A DNA stretch of 51,757 nt from Pseudonocardia sp. 73-21 (lineage in GTDB: Bacteria; Actinomycetota; Actinomycetes; Mycobacteriales; Pseudonocardiaceae): the NCBI RefSeq assembly GCF_001899645.1, contig NZ_MKVV01000074.1, positions 1-51,757 on the forward strand. The letters are read 5' to 3'. Under the pieces are notes generated by a model. The model made no database searches. It was not told the origin of the DNA and was given only the letters and a program-made list of their open reading frames with translations. Of this stretch, positions 24,873-33,092 are shown one piece after another. The translations under genes were made by a program, and so were the position numbers. Numbering within the stretch: position 1 is the first letter of the stretch; the number at the start of each line of letters is the position of its first letter.

Positions 24873-26837
24873 TCACGACCCCCCGGGTGCGAGCGCCAGG
24901 AAGGGGTCGAGGGCGTCCGGGTTCTGCAGCGCGCCCCTGCTCACGGCCTTGTCCGGCGCCACCCCCGCCAGGATCTTCTTCACCGGCACCTCGCACTTCT
25001 TGCCGCTCAGCGTGCGCGGGACCGCCTCGACGACGACGAACCGGTCGGGCACGTGCCGCGGCGACAGCTCGCTGCGCAACGCCTTGCGCAGCAGGGGCTC
25101 CACCTCCTCCAGCGACGCGCCCGGGGCGAGCACGAGGAAGCACAACAGGGCGCCCTCCTCCTTCGCGCCGAGCTCGGTGGTGTCGATCACCAGCGAGTCG
25201 ACGATCTGCTCGAAGCCCTCGACGACGGAGTAGAAGTCCGCGGTGCCCATGCGGACGCCACCGCGGTTGAGCGTGGAGTCGCTGCGCCCGTAGATCACGT
25301 ACGAGCCGCGCGGGGTGCGGCGCACCCAATCGCCGTGGCGCCACACGCCCGGGTAGTCCTCGAAGTACGCCTCGCGCAGGCGGGTGCCGTCCGGGTCGTT
25401 CCAGAACATCACGGGCATCGACGGTGTGGGCTTGGTGATCACCAGCTCCCCCACCTCGTCGAGGAGCTCCTTGCCGGCCTCGTCGTAGGCGACGACGTCC
25501 GCGCCCAGGGCCGCGCAGGAGATCTCGCCGAGCCACACCGGCACGGTCGGGGACGAGCCGACGAACGCCGCGCACACGTCGGTGCCGCCGGAGACCGAGC
25601 AGATCTGGATCGACCCGCCCACGGCGTCACCGATCCAGCGGAACCCCTCCTCCGACAGCGGCGAGCCCGTGGAGCCGATCGCGCGTATGGCGGAGAGGTC
25701 GAACTGGTCGCGGGGGCGCAGGCCCGCCTTGAGCGAGCTCTGGACGTAGGGCGCCGACACCCCGAAGTAGGTGACGCGGTGCCGCTCGGCGAGCTTCCAC
25801 AGCGTGCCGAGGTCGGGATAGCCGGGGTTGCCGTCGAACAGGACGATTGTCGATCCGACGAGAAGTCCGCCGATCAGCAGGTTCCACATCATCCAGCCGG
25901 TGGTGGTGAACCAGAAGAACCGCTCGCCGGGCCCGAGCTCCATCTGCAGCCGCAGGGCCTTCATGTGCTCGAGGACGATGCCGCCGTGGCCGTGGACGAT
26001 GCCCTTGGGCAGTCCCGTGGTGCCCGACGAGTAGAGCACCCACAGCGGGTGGTCGAACGGCACCGGCTCGAACGCCAGCGGCGCGTGCCCGGCGGTGAAC
26101 TCCGCCCACGGCGTGGTGTCGTCCAGCGTGGCGTCCTCGTCGAGGTACGGGACGAGGACGGTCTGGCGCAGCGTGGGGAGCTGCGCCTGCAGCGCCGTCA
26201 CGTTCGGGCGGATGTCGTAGCACTTCCCGCCGTAGACGTACCCGTCGACGGCCACGAGCACCATCGGCTCGATCTGGGCGAAGCGGTCGTGGACGGCGCG
26301 GATGCCGAAGTCCGGGGAGCACGACGACCAGATCGCCCCGAGGCTCGCCGCGGCCAGGAACGCCACGAGCGTCTCGGTGCAGTTGGGGGCCAGCGCGACG
26401 ACGCGGTCGCCCTTCCCGACCCCGGCGCGGACCAGCCCGGCGCGGGCGCGACCGACGGCGTCGCGCAGCTCGGCGTGGGTGACGGTGCGCTCCAGGCCGT
26501 CCTCGCGGGCGTACAGCAGCGCGATGTCGGCGTCCTCGCGGCCGGGGCCGGGCGTCAGCGCGTGCTCGGCGTAGTTGAGCGTGGCGCCGGGGAACCACTC
26601 CGCGCCGGGCATCTCCCGCGACCCCAGCGTCGCCGTGGGCGGCGTGCTGAAGCGCATCCCGAGGAACTCCGCGGCCGCCGCCCAGAAGGCGTCGAGGTCG
26701 GACACCGACCAGGCGTGCAGCGCCGCGTAGTCCGACGTGTCGACGCCGTGGCGCTCGTGCGCCCAGGCGGCGAACTCCGCCATCGGGCCGGCCTGATCGG
26801 CGGCGGGGACCCACAGGACGTCGGGGGTATCGGCCAT
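24873..26837 (-). CDS. aacS: acetoacetate-CoA ligase (acetoacetyl-CoA synthetase)
   Basis: The 654-residue acyl-adenylate enzyme converts acetoacetate, ATP and CoA to acetoacetyl-CoA. The AMP-binding P-loop reads LYSSGTTGLPKGIVHGHGG. Other marks are WFTTTGWMMWN, the GGTDVCAAF region, YGRSDSTLNRGGVRMGT, and the C-terminal lysine in LSGKKCEVPVKKIL. Size and motifs match AacS rather than the shorter acetyl-CoA synthetase. The ATG at 26837 is chosen because homology begins there. It is the first ordinary chromosomal gene beyond the tRNAs. Confidence 0.93.
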   Translation of the reverse strand: MADTPDVLWVPAADQAGPMAEFAAWAHERHGVDTSDYAALHAWSVSDLDAFWAAAAEFLGMRFSTPPTATLGSREMPGAEWFPGATLNYAEHALTPGPGREDADIALLYAREDGLERTVTHAELRDAVGRARAGLVRAGVGKGDRVVALAPNCTETLVAFLAAASLGAIWSSCSPDFGIRAVHDRFAQIEPMVLVAVDGYVYGGKCYDIRPNVTALQAQLPTLRQTVLVPYLDEDATLDDTTPWAEFTAGHAPLAFEPVPFDHPLWVLYSSGTTGLPKGIVHGHGGIVLEHMKALRLQMELGPGERFFWFTTTGWMMWNLLIGGLLVGSTIVLFDGNPGYPDLGTLWKLAERHRVTYFGVSAPYVQSSLKAGLRPRDQFDLSAIRAIGSTGSPLSEEGFRWIGDAVGGSIQICSVSGGTDVCAAFVGSSPTVPVWLGEISCAALGADVVAYDEAGKELLDEVGELVITKPTPSMPVMFWNDPDGTRLREAYFEDYPGVWRHGDWVRRTPRGSYVIYGRSDSTLNRGGVRMGTADFYSVVEGFEQIVDSLVIDTTELGAKEEGALLCFLVLAPGASLEEVEPLLRKALRSELSPRHVPDRFVVVEAVPRTLSGKKCEVPVKKILAGVAPDKAVSRGALQNPDALDPFLALAPGGS

Positions 26838-26901
26838 GCCGCCAGCATGCAATCCCGGAGCACCAGGCGCCAGGGCCACGCGCGGACGTCACGAACGTGG
26901 C

Positions 26902-26964
26902 GCGCCGACTCGCGCACGGAAAACCGCCGACTCGCGCACCCGAAAGCGCCGACTCGCGGGTGGG
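26902..26964. repeat. 22-bp repeat array A (about three units)
   Basis: Units start at 26902, 26924 and 26946 with core GCCGACTCGCG, i.e. CGCGAGTCGGC on the minus strand, and exact 22-base spacing. The array begins four bases after the stop of the minus-strand hydrolase gene and reads CGCGAGTCGG in that gene's sense direction. It is the same repeat as the arrays near 39.9 kb and 50.6 kb. Confidence 0.85.
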
Positions 26965-26967
26965 ACG

Positions 26968-27666
26968 TCAGCGGAGGTGGCTGTCGAACCAGTTCAACGT
27001 GCGCTGCCAGGCGTCGGCGGCCGTGTCGGGATCGTCGTCGAAGCGGTTCTCCTTGCGGGGGTAGACCACCACGTCCGTGGCCACCTCCGACGCCGACGCG
27101 GCGGCGCGCAGCCGGTCGATCTCCGGGTCGGTCCCGCCGTCGGCGGTCTCGCCGTAGATGCCCAGCCACGGGCAGGTGAGGCCCTTCGCCGCGTCGACCA
27201 GCGACGTGATCCGCGCCGTGGGGACGGCACCGACGTGGTCGCCGGCCACCGTGACGGCGGCACCGAGCGTGCGGTTGGCGGCCACCAGCAGGGCGACGGA
27301 ACCGCCCAGGTCGAACCCGATGACGCCCATCCGGTCGGCGCTCACGTCGCGGTCGGCCAGCCAGCCGAACGCCGTGTCGGTGTCGGCCATGACCTGCTCG
27401 CCGTCGAGCCGGTCGACCTGTTCCTGGACCTGCCCGTCGTCGCCGGCCAGCTCGTCCGTGCCGTCGCGGTGGTAGAGATGGGGAGCCACGACGAGCCAGC
27501 CGTCGCCCGCCAGGCCGCCGACCAGGCCGCGCACGGCGTCGGTGACGCCTCGGGCCTCGTGCAGCACGACGATCCCCCCGCGGATCGAGCTGACCGGCTC
27601 CGCGACGGTGAGGCGCAGGGCGCTGCCGTCCACCAGGGGGACGGTCTCGGTGCGGATCTCGGTCAT
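26968..27666 (-). CDS. dienelactone hydrolase-family protein, probably catalytically inactive
   Basis: A 232-residue alpha/beta-hydrolase of the DLH family. The fold is clear (GGIVVLHEARGVTDAVR, WLVVAPHLYHRDG, RMGVIGFDLGGSVALL). The nucleophile Cys of GxCxGG is Asp119 (GFDLGG), and the catalytic His near the C-terminus is Asn207 (RKENRFDDD, where HGF is usual). The oxyanion-side Glu (E37) is kept. It is therefore either non-catalytic or uses different chemistry. The ATG at 27666 follows family alignment. Divergent from pat, 59 bases apart. Confidence 0.82.
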   Translation of the reverse strand: MTEIRTETVPLVDGSALRLTVAEPVSSIRGGIVVLHEARGVTDAVRGLVGGLAGDGWLVVAPHLYHRDGTDELAGDDGQVQEQVDRLDGEQVMADTDTAFGWLADRDVSADRMGVIGFDLGGSVALLVAANRTLGAAVTVAGDHVGAVPTARITSLVDAAKGLTCPWLGIYGETADGGTDPEIDRLRAAASASEVATDVVVYPRKENRFDDDPDTAADAWQRTLNWFDSHLR

Positions 27667-27725
27667 GGTCACAGCGTGGCACGGCACGTCGACCCCTACA
27701 GCGCCGGGCGGCTTAGTCTCACCTC

Positions 27726-28778
27726 ATGACGCTCATCCGCGCCGATCTCGACAGCCTCCCCGCCTACGTGCCGGGCCGGGCGATCCCCGGGGCGATCAAG
27801 CTGGCCAGCAACGAGGTGCCGCTCCCCCCGTCCGCGCCGGTGCTCGCCGCCATCGCCGAGGCCGCCGCGGCCGGCAACCGCTACCCCGACCTCGCCGCCG
27901 TCGGCCTGACCGAACGCATCGCGCGGTCGCTGGGCGTCGACCCGTCGGCCATCGCCGTCGGCTGCGGGTCGGTGAGCATCTGCCAGCAGCTCGTGCAGAT
28001 CTCGTGCTTCGAGCCCTCCGACGAGGTGGTCTTCGCGTGGCGCTCGTTCGAGGCCTACCCGATCGTCACGCAGATCGGGGGCGCCACGGCCGTCACCGTG
28101 CCGCTGGACGGCGACTTCCGCCACGACCTCGACGCGATGGCCGCGGCGGTCACCCCCCGCACCCGGCTGATCATGGTGTGCAGCCCCAACAACCCGACGG
28201 GCACGGTGGTCACGCGCGCGGAGCTGGAGCGGTTCCTCGCCGCCGTGGGTCCGGACGTGCTCGTCGCGCTGGACGAGGCCTACCACGAGTACGTCACCGA
28301 TCCCGACGCCGCCGACGGGCTGTCCGTGCTCGACGCCCACCCCAACCTGGTGGTGCTGCGCACGTTCTCCAAGGCCTACCGGCTGGCGGCGCTGCGCGTC
28401 GGATACGCCGTGGCCACGCCGGAGATCGCGACGGCGCTGCGCAAGGTCTGCGCCCCGTTCAGCGTCAGCACCCTGGCCCAGGCCGGGGCCGTCGCGGCGC
28501 TGGACGACGCCGAGAACCTGCTGGCCGCGTGCGCCGAGGTGGTCGCCGAGCGGGTCCGGGTGCGCGACGCGCTGGTGGCGGCCGGTTACACCGTGCCGCC
28601 GACGCAGTCGAACTTCGTCTGGCTCTCCCTGGGCGAGCGCACGGCCGCCTTCGCGGCGCACTGCCTGGAGCACAAGGTGATCGTGCGCCCGTTCCATCCC
28701 GACGGCGTGCGCGTCACGGTCTCCTCCCCCGCGGAGAACGACGCGTTCCTCGAGGCGGCCGGCACCTTCGAGCGGTAG
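27726..28778 (+). CDS. pat: aromatic aminotransferase, Pat type (HisC2-like)
   Basis: The 350-residue PLP enzyme of fold type I is closely similar to the mycobacterial Pat I recall (AYVPGRAIPGAIKLASNE, NRYPD, VGCGSVSICQQLVQ). PLP residues are SPNNPTG (153-159), D183, and K216 in RTFSKAYRLAALRVGY. It transaminates aromatic 2-oxo acids such as phenylpyruvate, with histidinol-phosphate aminotransferase as the related activity. ATG at the start of homology. Converges on the TauE/SafE gene with 20 bases between stops. Confidence 0.92.
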   Translation: MTLIRADLDSLPAYVPGRAIPGAIKLASNEVPLPPSAPVLAAIAEAAAAGNRYPDLAAVGLTERIARSLGVDPSAIAVGCGSVSICQQLVQISCFEPSDEVVFAWRSFEAYPIVTQIGGATAVTVPLDGDFRHDLDAMAAAVTPRTRLIMVCSPNNPTGTVVTRAELERFLAAVGPDVLVALDEAYHEYVTDPDAADGLSVLDAHPNLVVLRTFSKAYRLAALRVGYAVATPEIATALRKVCAPFSVSTLAQAGAVAALDDAENLLAACAEVVAERVRVRDALVAAGYTVPPTQSNFVWLSLGERTAAFAAHCLEHKVIVRPFHPDGVRVTVSSPAENDAFLEAAGTFER

Positions 28779-28798
28779 TGCGGCGACCGCGTCGGCAC

Positions 28799-29566
28799 TC
28801 AGCCGTGCAGGGCGAGGTAGGGGGCCAGGGCCAGCAGCGTGACGACCATCGCGTACTTCAGGCTGCGCCCGGGCAGGGCGTGGGCGATCTTCCAGCCGAT
28901 CAGCACGCCGGCCAGCTCGGGGACCCCCACCAGCACGGCCAGCGGCCAGTCGACGGCGCCGGACAGGACGTAGCCCGCGGTGCCGACGCCAGCGATGACG
29001 ACCGACTGGGCCTGGGCGGCGGCGAGGGACTCGAGCACCGGGACGTCGAGCGCGACGAGCAGGGGTACGGTGAGCATCGGTCCTCCGACACCGACGATCC
29101 CACTCACCATGGCCACCGCCACACCCAGGGGGACCACCACGCTCGCCGGGGGGTGCGCACGGGTGACGGTGGGCCGGTGACGCTCGCGGAACCACACCAG
29201 CGCGGCCACGAGCGCCAGGACGATCCCCAGCACCACGCCGAACGTCCGTCTCGACACCACGGTGTTGACCAGCACGCCCACCGGGGTTCCGAGCACGGCA
29301 CAGCCGGCCAGGAGCAGCGCCGTGCGGCGGGTCGCGGGATCGCGCAACTGCCCGGAGCGGGTGTAGACGGCGGTTCCCAGTGCGCCGGTGGCGACGTGCG
29401 TGACGATGGCCGTGCCGGCCACCGCGGCCGGGGGGAGGTCCGTCAGCGCGAACAGGCCGATCGTCGGCAGCACACCGCCCGGCCCGACGGCGGTGATCCC
29501 GATCCCGCCCACCAGCCCGAGCACTCCCAGCAGGGCGAGCACCGGGATGGCCGGCCCGGCCGTCAC
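28799..29566 (-). CDS. TauE/SafE-family sulfite or organosulfonate exporter
   Basis: A 255-residue membrane protein with about eight helices in two homologous halves: LALLGVLGLVGGIGITAVGPGG in the first and VVPLGVAVAMVSGIVGVGGPML in the second. The repeated VGGxG-type glycine motif is diagnostic. GTG at 29566 is the first start in frame before the first helix; longer frames are Arg-rich and unlikely. The transported anion is not readable. Confidence 0.88.
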   Translation of the reverse strand: MTAGPAIPVLALLGVLGLVGGIGITAVGPGGVLPTIGLFALTDLPPAAVAGTAIVTHVATGALGTAVYTRSGQLRDPATRRTALLLAGCAVLGTPVGVLVNTVVSRRTFGVVLGIVLALVAALVWFRERHRPTVTRAHPPASVVVPLGVAVAMVSGIVGVGGPMLTVPLLVALDVPVLESLAAAQAQSVVIAGVGTAGYVLSGAVDWPLAVLVGVPELAGVLIGWKIAHALPGRSLKYAMVVTLLALAPYLALHG

Positions 29567-29715
29567 CGGGGCCCCGCGTGTGCGGGGTGCGGTCGTGGTC
29601 CCGGTCGCGTCGCCATGAGAGCACGCTGCACCGTGCGGTGCCGCCGCGCGACCGCGGGCCCACCCCACGGTCGCACCGTCGTCCGCCGGTGACCCCCGGC
29701 GGATCGCGACGCCGA

Positions 29716-29749
29716 ACAGCCGGGCCCCGCGGTTGCGGGACCCGGCTGT
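29716..29749. terminator. hairpin terminator behind the GlsB-like gene
   Basis: ACAGCCGGGCCCCGC (29716-29730) and GCGGGACCCGGCTGT (29735-29749) form a 15-bp stem with one C-A mismatch and a GGTT loop. It lies 20 bases past the stop of the minus-strand GlsB-like gene and upstream of the TauE/SafE gene, so it probably separates the two transcripts. Confidence 0.7.
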
Positions 29750-29769
29750 CGGTGTGATCCGGTGAAGCG

Positions 29770-30042
29770 TCAGCTCCGGACGCCGCGGCGGCCGTAGATG
29801 CCGGCCACGACGGTGACGCCGATGGCGGCGACGACGATCTGGATGATCAGCTCGATCCAGTCGATGCCGCGGGTGTCGGCGACGCCGAACAGCCGGGCGA
29901 TGTAGGTGCCGATGAACGCGGCCACGATGCCGACCACGATCGTCAGCCAGACCGGGATGTTCTGCTTGCCGGGCGCGACGAGGCGCCCGACGAAGCCGAG
30001 GATCGCACCGATGATGACGGCCTGGATGATGTTGAGGATCAC
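29770..30042 (-). CDS. GlsB/YeaQ/YmgE-family stress-associated membrane protein
   Basis: A 90-residue protein with three membrane segments (IIQAVIIGAILGFVGRLV, IPVWLTIVVGIVAAFIGTYIA, ELIIQIVVAAIGVTVVAGIYGRR), the standard layout of this family. The GTG at 30042 has GGGAG seven bases upstream and starts the family homology; the longer frame adds unrelated residues. The molecular function is not known. Confidence 0.88.
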   Translation of the reverse strand: MILNIIQAVIIGAILGFVGRLVAPGKQNIPVWLTIVVGIVAAFIGTYIARLFGVADTRGIDWIELIIQIVVAAIGVTVVAGIYGRRGVRS

Positions 30043-30193
30043 TGCGGTCTCCCGAGAGGTTGGGCGGACCGAACCCCTCTCGGCCCACGTGCGCACTGGG
30101 TAGCACGCAGTGACCGCCCGCGACACGCGACATGGGGCGGTGACACCCGAAGCGTTATCGAGGTGTCGTCACCCGTTCAGCCGATGGGTGGAT

Positions 30194-30928
30194 TCACGCC
30201 TCGAGGACGTATCCCTCGCCCCGCACCGTCCGGATCCGTTCCGGGCCGATCTTGCGACGCAGGTAGGAGATGTAGACCTGCACGAGGTTCGCCGACGCCG
30301 GCTCCGACCACACCTCGCGGGCGAGCCGCTCGGGCGCCACGACGTCGCCGGGCGTGCCCAGCAGCGCCATCAGCAGCGAGTACTCGGTGGGCGAGAGCGA
30401 GACGGGCTGGCCGTCCACGCTCACCTCACCGAACTCGGTGTCGACGGTCAGCTCGCCCTGGCGCAGCACCGTGTTCTCGACGGGCTGCCCCAGACGCAGC
30501 CGCAGCCGGATGCGGGCGGCCAGCTCGTCCACGGCGAACGGCCGGACCAGGAAGTCGTCGCGGTCTCCGCGCAGCAGCCCGAGCAGACCCGAGCGGCGTT
30601 CGCGCGTGGTCACCGCGATGAGCGGCACGTGCGGCGCCTCCTGCTGGACGGCCGCCAGCACCGCGGACTGGTCGGGGCCGGGCAGCTCGACGTCGAGCAC
30701 CAGCATCGCCGGATCCCGCGAGCGGACGGCGTCGAGCACGCCGATGCCGTCGGAGATCGGGCTGACGCTGATGCCTTCGGAACGGAGGCTGCGCAGCACG
30801 GAAGCCGACGCGGCCGTGGGGGGCAGCGCCAGGAGGACATGATCGTTCGGGGGCACGGACGAACGCATCGACGGCACGGCCGCCAACGGGAACGAGGACG
30901 CACCCCCCGGGGGAGCGACGGGGAGCAT
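30194..30928 (-). CDS. OmpR/PhoB-type response regulator with atypical receiver
   Basis: A 244-residue protein. The receiver domain (about 28-145) keeps the phosphoacceptor Asp79 (LVLDVELPG) and T107, but lacks the N-terminal acidic pair (LLALPPT) and has Arg129 where Lys is invariant (LVRPFAVDEL). The winged-helix DNA-binding domain is complete (SLSPTEYSLLMALLGTPGDVV, then VYISYLRRKIGPERIRTVRGEGYVL). No histidine kinase is adjacent. Conventional phosphorylation is doubtful. ATG at 30928 is preferred for its weak AAGG; ATG at 30868 is an alternative. Divergent from the GH16 gene. Confidence 0.85.
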   Translation of the reverse strand: MLPVAPPGGASSFPLAAVPSMRSSVPPNDHVLLALPPTAASASVLRSLRSEGISVSPISDGIGVLDAVRSRDPAMLVLDVELPGPDQSAVLAAVQQEAPHVPLIAVTTRERRSGLLGLLRGDRDDFLVRPFAVDELAARIRLRLRLGQPVENTVLRQGELTVDTEFGEVSVDGQPVSLSPTEYSLLMALLGTPGDVVAPERLAREVWSEPASANLVQVYISYLRRKIGPERIRTVRGEGYVLEA

Positions 30929-31171
30929 CGACCGACACCTTGCCGCGTCCCGCGCGGGATAACAATCGGCTAACGGAGCGAATTCACCCGGTTGAGTGGC
31001 GCACATGATCGCGAGCTGAGAGACCAACTGGGCCGAACGGAGTACAGCCCTGGTGGATACAGACCGTTCGGGTGCATTCCGGCGCGCCAGAACGACCTGT
31101 GGGCGACGACGAGCAACCCGGGCTCTCAGGTTCGGTGATCACACCCCGTGACCTTCCCTAGGGTCTGGGTC

Positions 31172-32263
31172 ATGCGACGGAAATCTTCCGCTGCGGATGG
31201 TCTCTCGGAATCCCCCACCGAGTTGATCGAGCGCATCTCGGCTGAGCACGACCTCTCCGGTGACGACACCGGCCGGCACCGTCGTGCCGCCGTGGCGACC
31301 ACCGGTGGTGCTCACGGGCGCGCTTCGGGCCGCATGCTCACCCGGCGGCTGGCGCCGCTGGCCGTGGGCGCCGTCGTCATGCTGATCGCCGCCACGGTGG
31401 CCACGCTGGTCAACCCGCCGCAGGAGGACACCGTCGCCGGGCCTGAGCTGAGCTCGGCCCTCATCCCGAACGACCCGGCACCGGTGGAGATCGCCCCCGC
31501 CGCCCCGACGGCCGGCGCCGCTCCCAGCTCCGCCCCCAGCTCCACGCCCAGCGCGGCGCCGACCACGTCGAAGAAGCCGGCCCCGGCCCGCAAGCCCGCC
31601 GTGGCGCCCGCCCCGGTCCGCGCGGCCGTGGCCTCGGCCGGCGACGGCGTCCAGGCCGCGGTCAAGCAGGGCTGGACCATGGTCGGCGGCGACGAGTTCA
31701 ACGGCTCCAGCCTCAACGGCACCTGGGGGCCCTACGACGGCGCGGGCCACAACGGCAACGGCCGCCGCACCCCGGACGCGATCAAGGTCGGTGGTGGCGT
31801 CGTCACCATCACGGGCGACTCCGGGGGCAACAGCGGCGGCATGGCCTGGGGCGGCAACCAGACCTACGGCAAGTGGGAGATGCGCGCCAAGTTCCCGAAG
31901 GGCGACGGCAACTACCACCCGGTGCTCCTGCTGTGGCCCGAGAGCGGCTGGCCGCCGGAGATCGACTTCGCCGAGACCTCCAGCGACTCCGACCAGGTCG
32001 GCTTCTTCCTGCACTACAGCTCCTCCAACCAGCAGGAGAGTGCGACCAAGAACATCGACCTCACCCAGTGGCACAACTACGCCGTGGAGTGGACGAGCAG
32101 CAGCGTCACCGGTTACATCGACGGCGTGCAGTGGTTCCAGAACCAGAGCAGCGGGTCGGTCCCCCAGCAGCCGATGCACCCGGTGATCCAGCTCGACAAC
32201 TTCGGCGGCACCTCGATGCAGACGACGCAGATGATGGTCGACTACATGCGGATCTACAAGTAA
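31172..32263 (+). CDS. membrane-anchored or secreted glycoside hydrolase family 16
   Basis: A 363-residue protein. A 58-residue cytoplasmic tail is followed by one membrane helix (60-80) and an Ala/Pro/Ser/Thr/Lys-rich linker (about 95-155). The GH16 domain follows with catalytic ExDxxE as E263-IDFA-E268, plus WEMRAKFP and WHNYAVEW. GH16 enzymes cleave beta-1,3/1,4-glucans and related polymers. The long N-terminal tail is unlike a plain signal peptide and suggests a type II membrane anchor. ATG at 31172; an in-frame ATG at 31148 is possible. The 8-base palindrome GTGATCAC at 31135-31142 lies upstream. Confidence 0.87.
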   Translation: MRRKSSAADGLSESPTELIERISAEHDLSGDDTGRHRRAAVATTGGAHGRASGRMLTRRLAPLAVGAVVMLIAATVATLVNPPQEDTVAGPELSSALIPNDPAPVEIAPAAPTAGAAPSSAPSSTPSAAPTTSKKPAPARKPAVAPAPVRAAVASAGDGVQAAVKQGWTMVGGDEFNGSSLNGTWGPYDGAGHNGNGRRTPDAIKVGGGVVTITGDSGGNSGGMAWGGNQTYGKWEMRAKFPKGDGNYHPVLLLWPESGWPPEIDFAETSSDSDQVGFFLHYSSSNQQESATKNIDLTQWHNYAVEWTSSSVTGYIDGVQWFQNQSSGSVPQQPMHPVIQLDNFGGTSMQTTQMMVDYMRIYK

Positions 32264-32289
32264 TCCCCAGACCACTCCGCAGGCACCAC

Positions 32290-32326
32290 CCCGTCCCGCC
32301 CGGCGCTCCCCACCGGGCGGGACGGG
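32290..32326. terminator. perfect 14-bp hairpin between convergent genes
   Basis: CCCGTCCCGCCCGG (32290-32303) pairs exactly with CCGGGCGGGACGGG (32313-32326) around a nine-base loop. It sits between the stops of the GH16 gene (32263) and the IclR gene (32344), a typical bidirectional terminator. Confidence 0.88.
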
Positions 32327-32343
32327 TCGTTCCGGGATCCGTC

Positions 32344-33048
32344 TCAGGCCAGGAGCGGAACGAGCCGGTCGGCGTGCTCGTGCAGCAGCGCCACCAGCTC
32401 CGTGTTCGGCTCGGCCACCCGCGCCGCCGGGCCGCACAGCGCCAGCCCGGCCACGAGCGCCCCGGTGGCGGGATCGTGCACCGGCACGGCGATGCAGCCC
32501 CGGTCGGCCCGCACCTGTCCGCACTGCCGGGCCACCCGCTGCGCGGAGACGACCTCCAGCCGCGCGTCCAGCTCACCCGGGTCGGTGACGGTGTGCTCGG
32601 TGAGCGGGCGCAGGTCACGGGCCAGGGCCCGCCAGTCGGGCTGGTCGGCGAGCAACAGCATCCCCAGGGCGGACGCGTGGGGGTGGCGGGCGAGCACGAC
32701 GTCGTCGCTCGGGGGGTGGTCGGGATCCGGGTCGACGAGCGTGACCTGCCCGGTGCGGAACGACGCCAGGTGCACGCCCCACCGCACCTGCCCGCGCAGG
32801 TGCTCCACCACGGCGCGGGCCGCGGCCGGCGGGGTGGGCACGACGGGCAGGGCGAGCCGGGCGGCGCGCCGGCCCAGGGCGAACCCGCGCAGGTCGGGCA
32901 GCCGCACCAGGTACTCCTCGCCGACGAGCAGGTTGAGCAGCCGGTAGGTGGTGGCCTGCGGCAGCTTGAGCGCCGCGGAGATCTCCTTCGCCGTGACCCC
33001 GGGCCCGGCCGCCACCACCTCCTCCAGCACCGCGAGCGCGCTGCGCAC
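32344..33048 (-). CDS. IclR-family transcriptional regulator
   Basis: A 234-residue regulator. The N-terminal winged HTH covers residues 1-60 (SALAVLEEVVAAGPGVTAKEIS, then LPQATTYRLLNLLVGEEYLVR). The C-terminal GAF-like IclR effector domain includes HASALGMLLLAD and CIAVPVHDPATGALVAGLALCGP. GTG at 33048 follows an in-frame TAA by nine bases, which fixes the start. It lies downstream of an APC permease gene on the same strand (44 bases) and probably controls the local amine or amino-acid uptake and oxidation genes. Confidence 0.88.
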   Translation of the reverse strand: MRSALAVLEEVVAAGPGVTAKEISAALKLPQATTYRLLNLLVGEEYLVRLPDLRGFALGRRAARLALPVVPTPPAAARAVVEHLRGQVRWGVHLASFRTGQVTLVDPDPDHPPSDDVVLARHPHASALGMLLLADQPDWRALARDLRPLTEHTVTDPGELDARLEVVSAQRVARQCGQVRADRGCIAVPVHDPATGALVAGLALCGPAARVAEPNTELVALLHEHADRLVPLLA

Positions 33049-33092
33049 GGCCCGCGGTTAACGGCCCGAGATCGGGAGCGGCTCCAGGGAGC

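Noticed and set aside
25053..27179. Long + strand frame opposite aacS
   Set aside because: Its translation is Arg/Asp/Gly-rich without structure, whereas the minus strand has all adenylate-enzyme motifs.
27726..28778. hisC of the histidine operon
   Set aside because: No other his genes are nearby and the sequence is closer to mycobacterial Pat.
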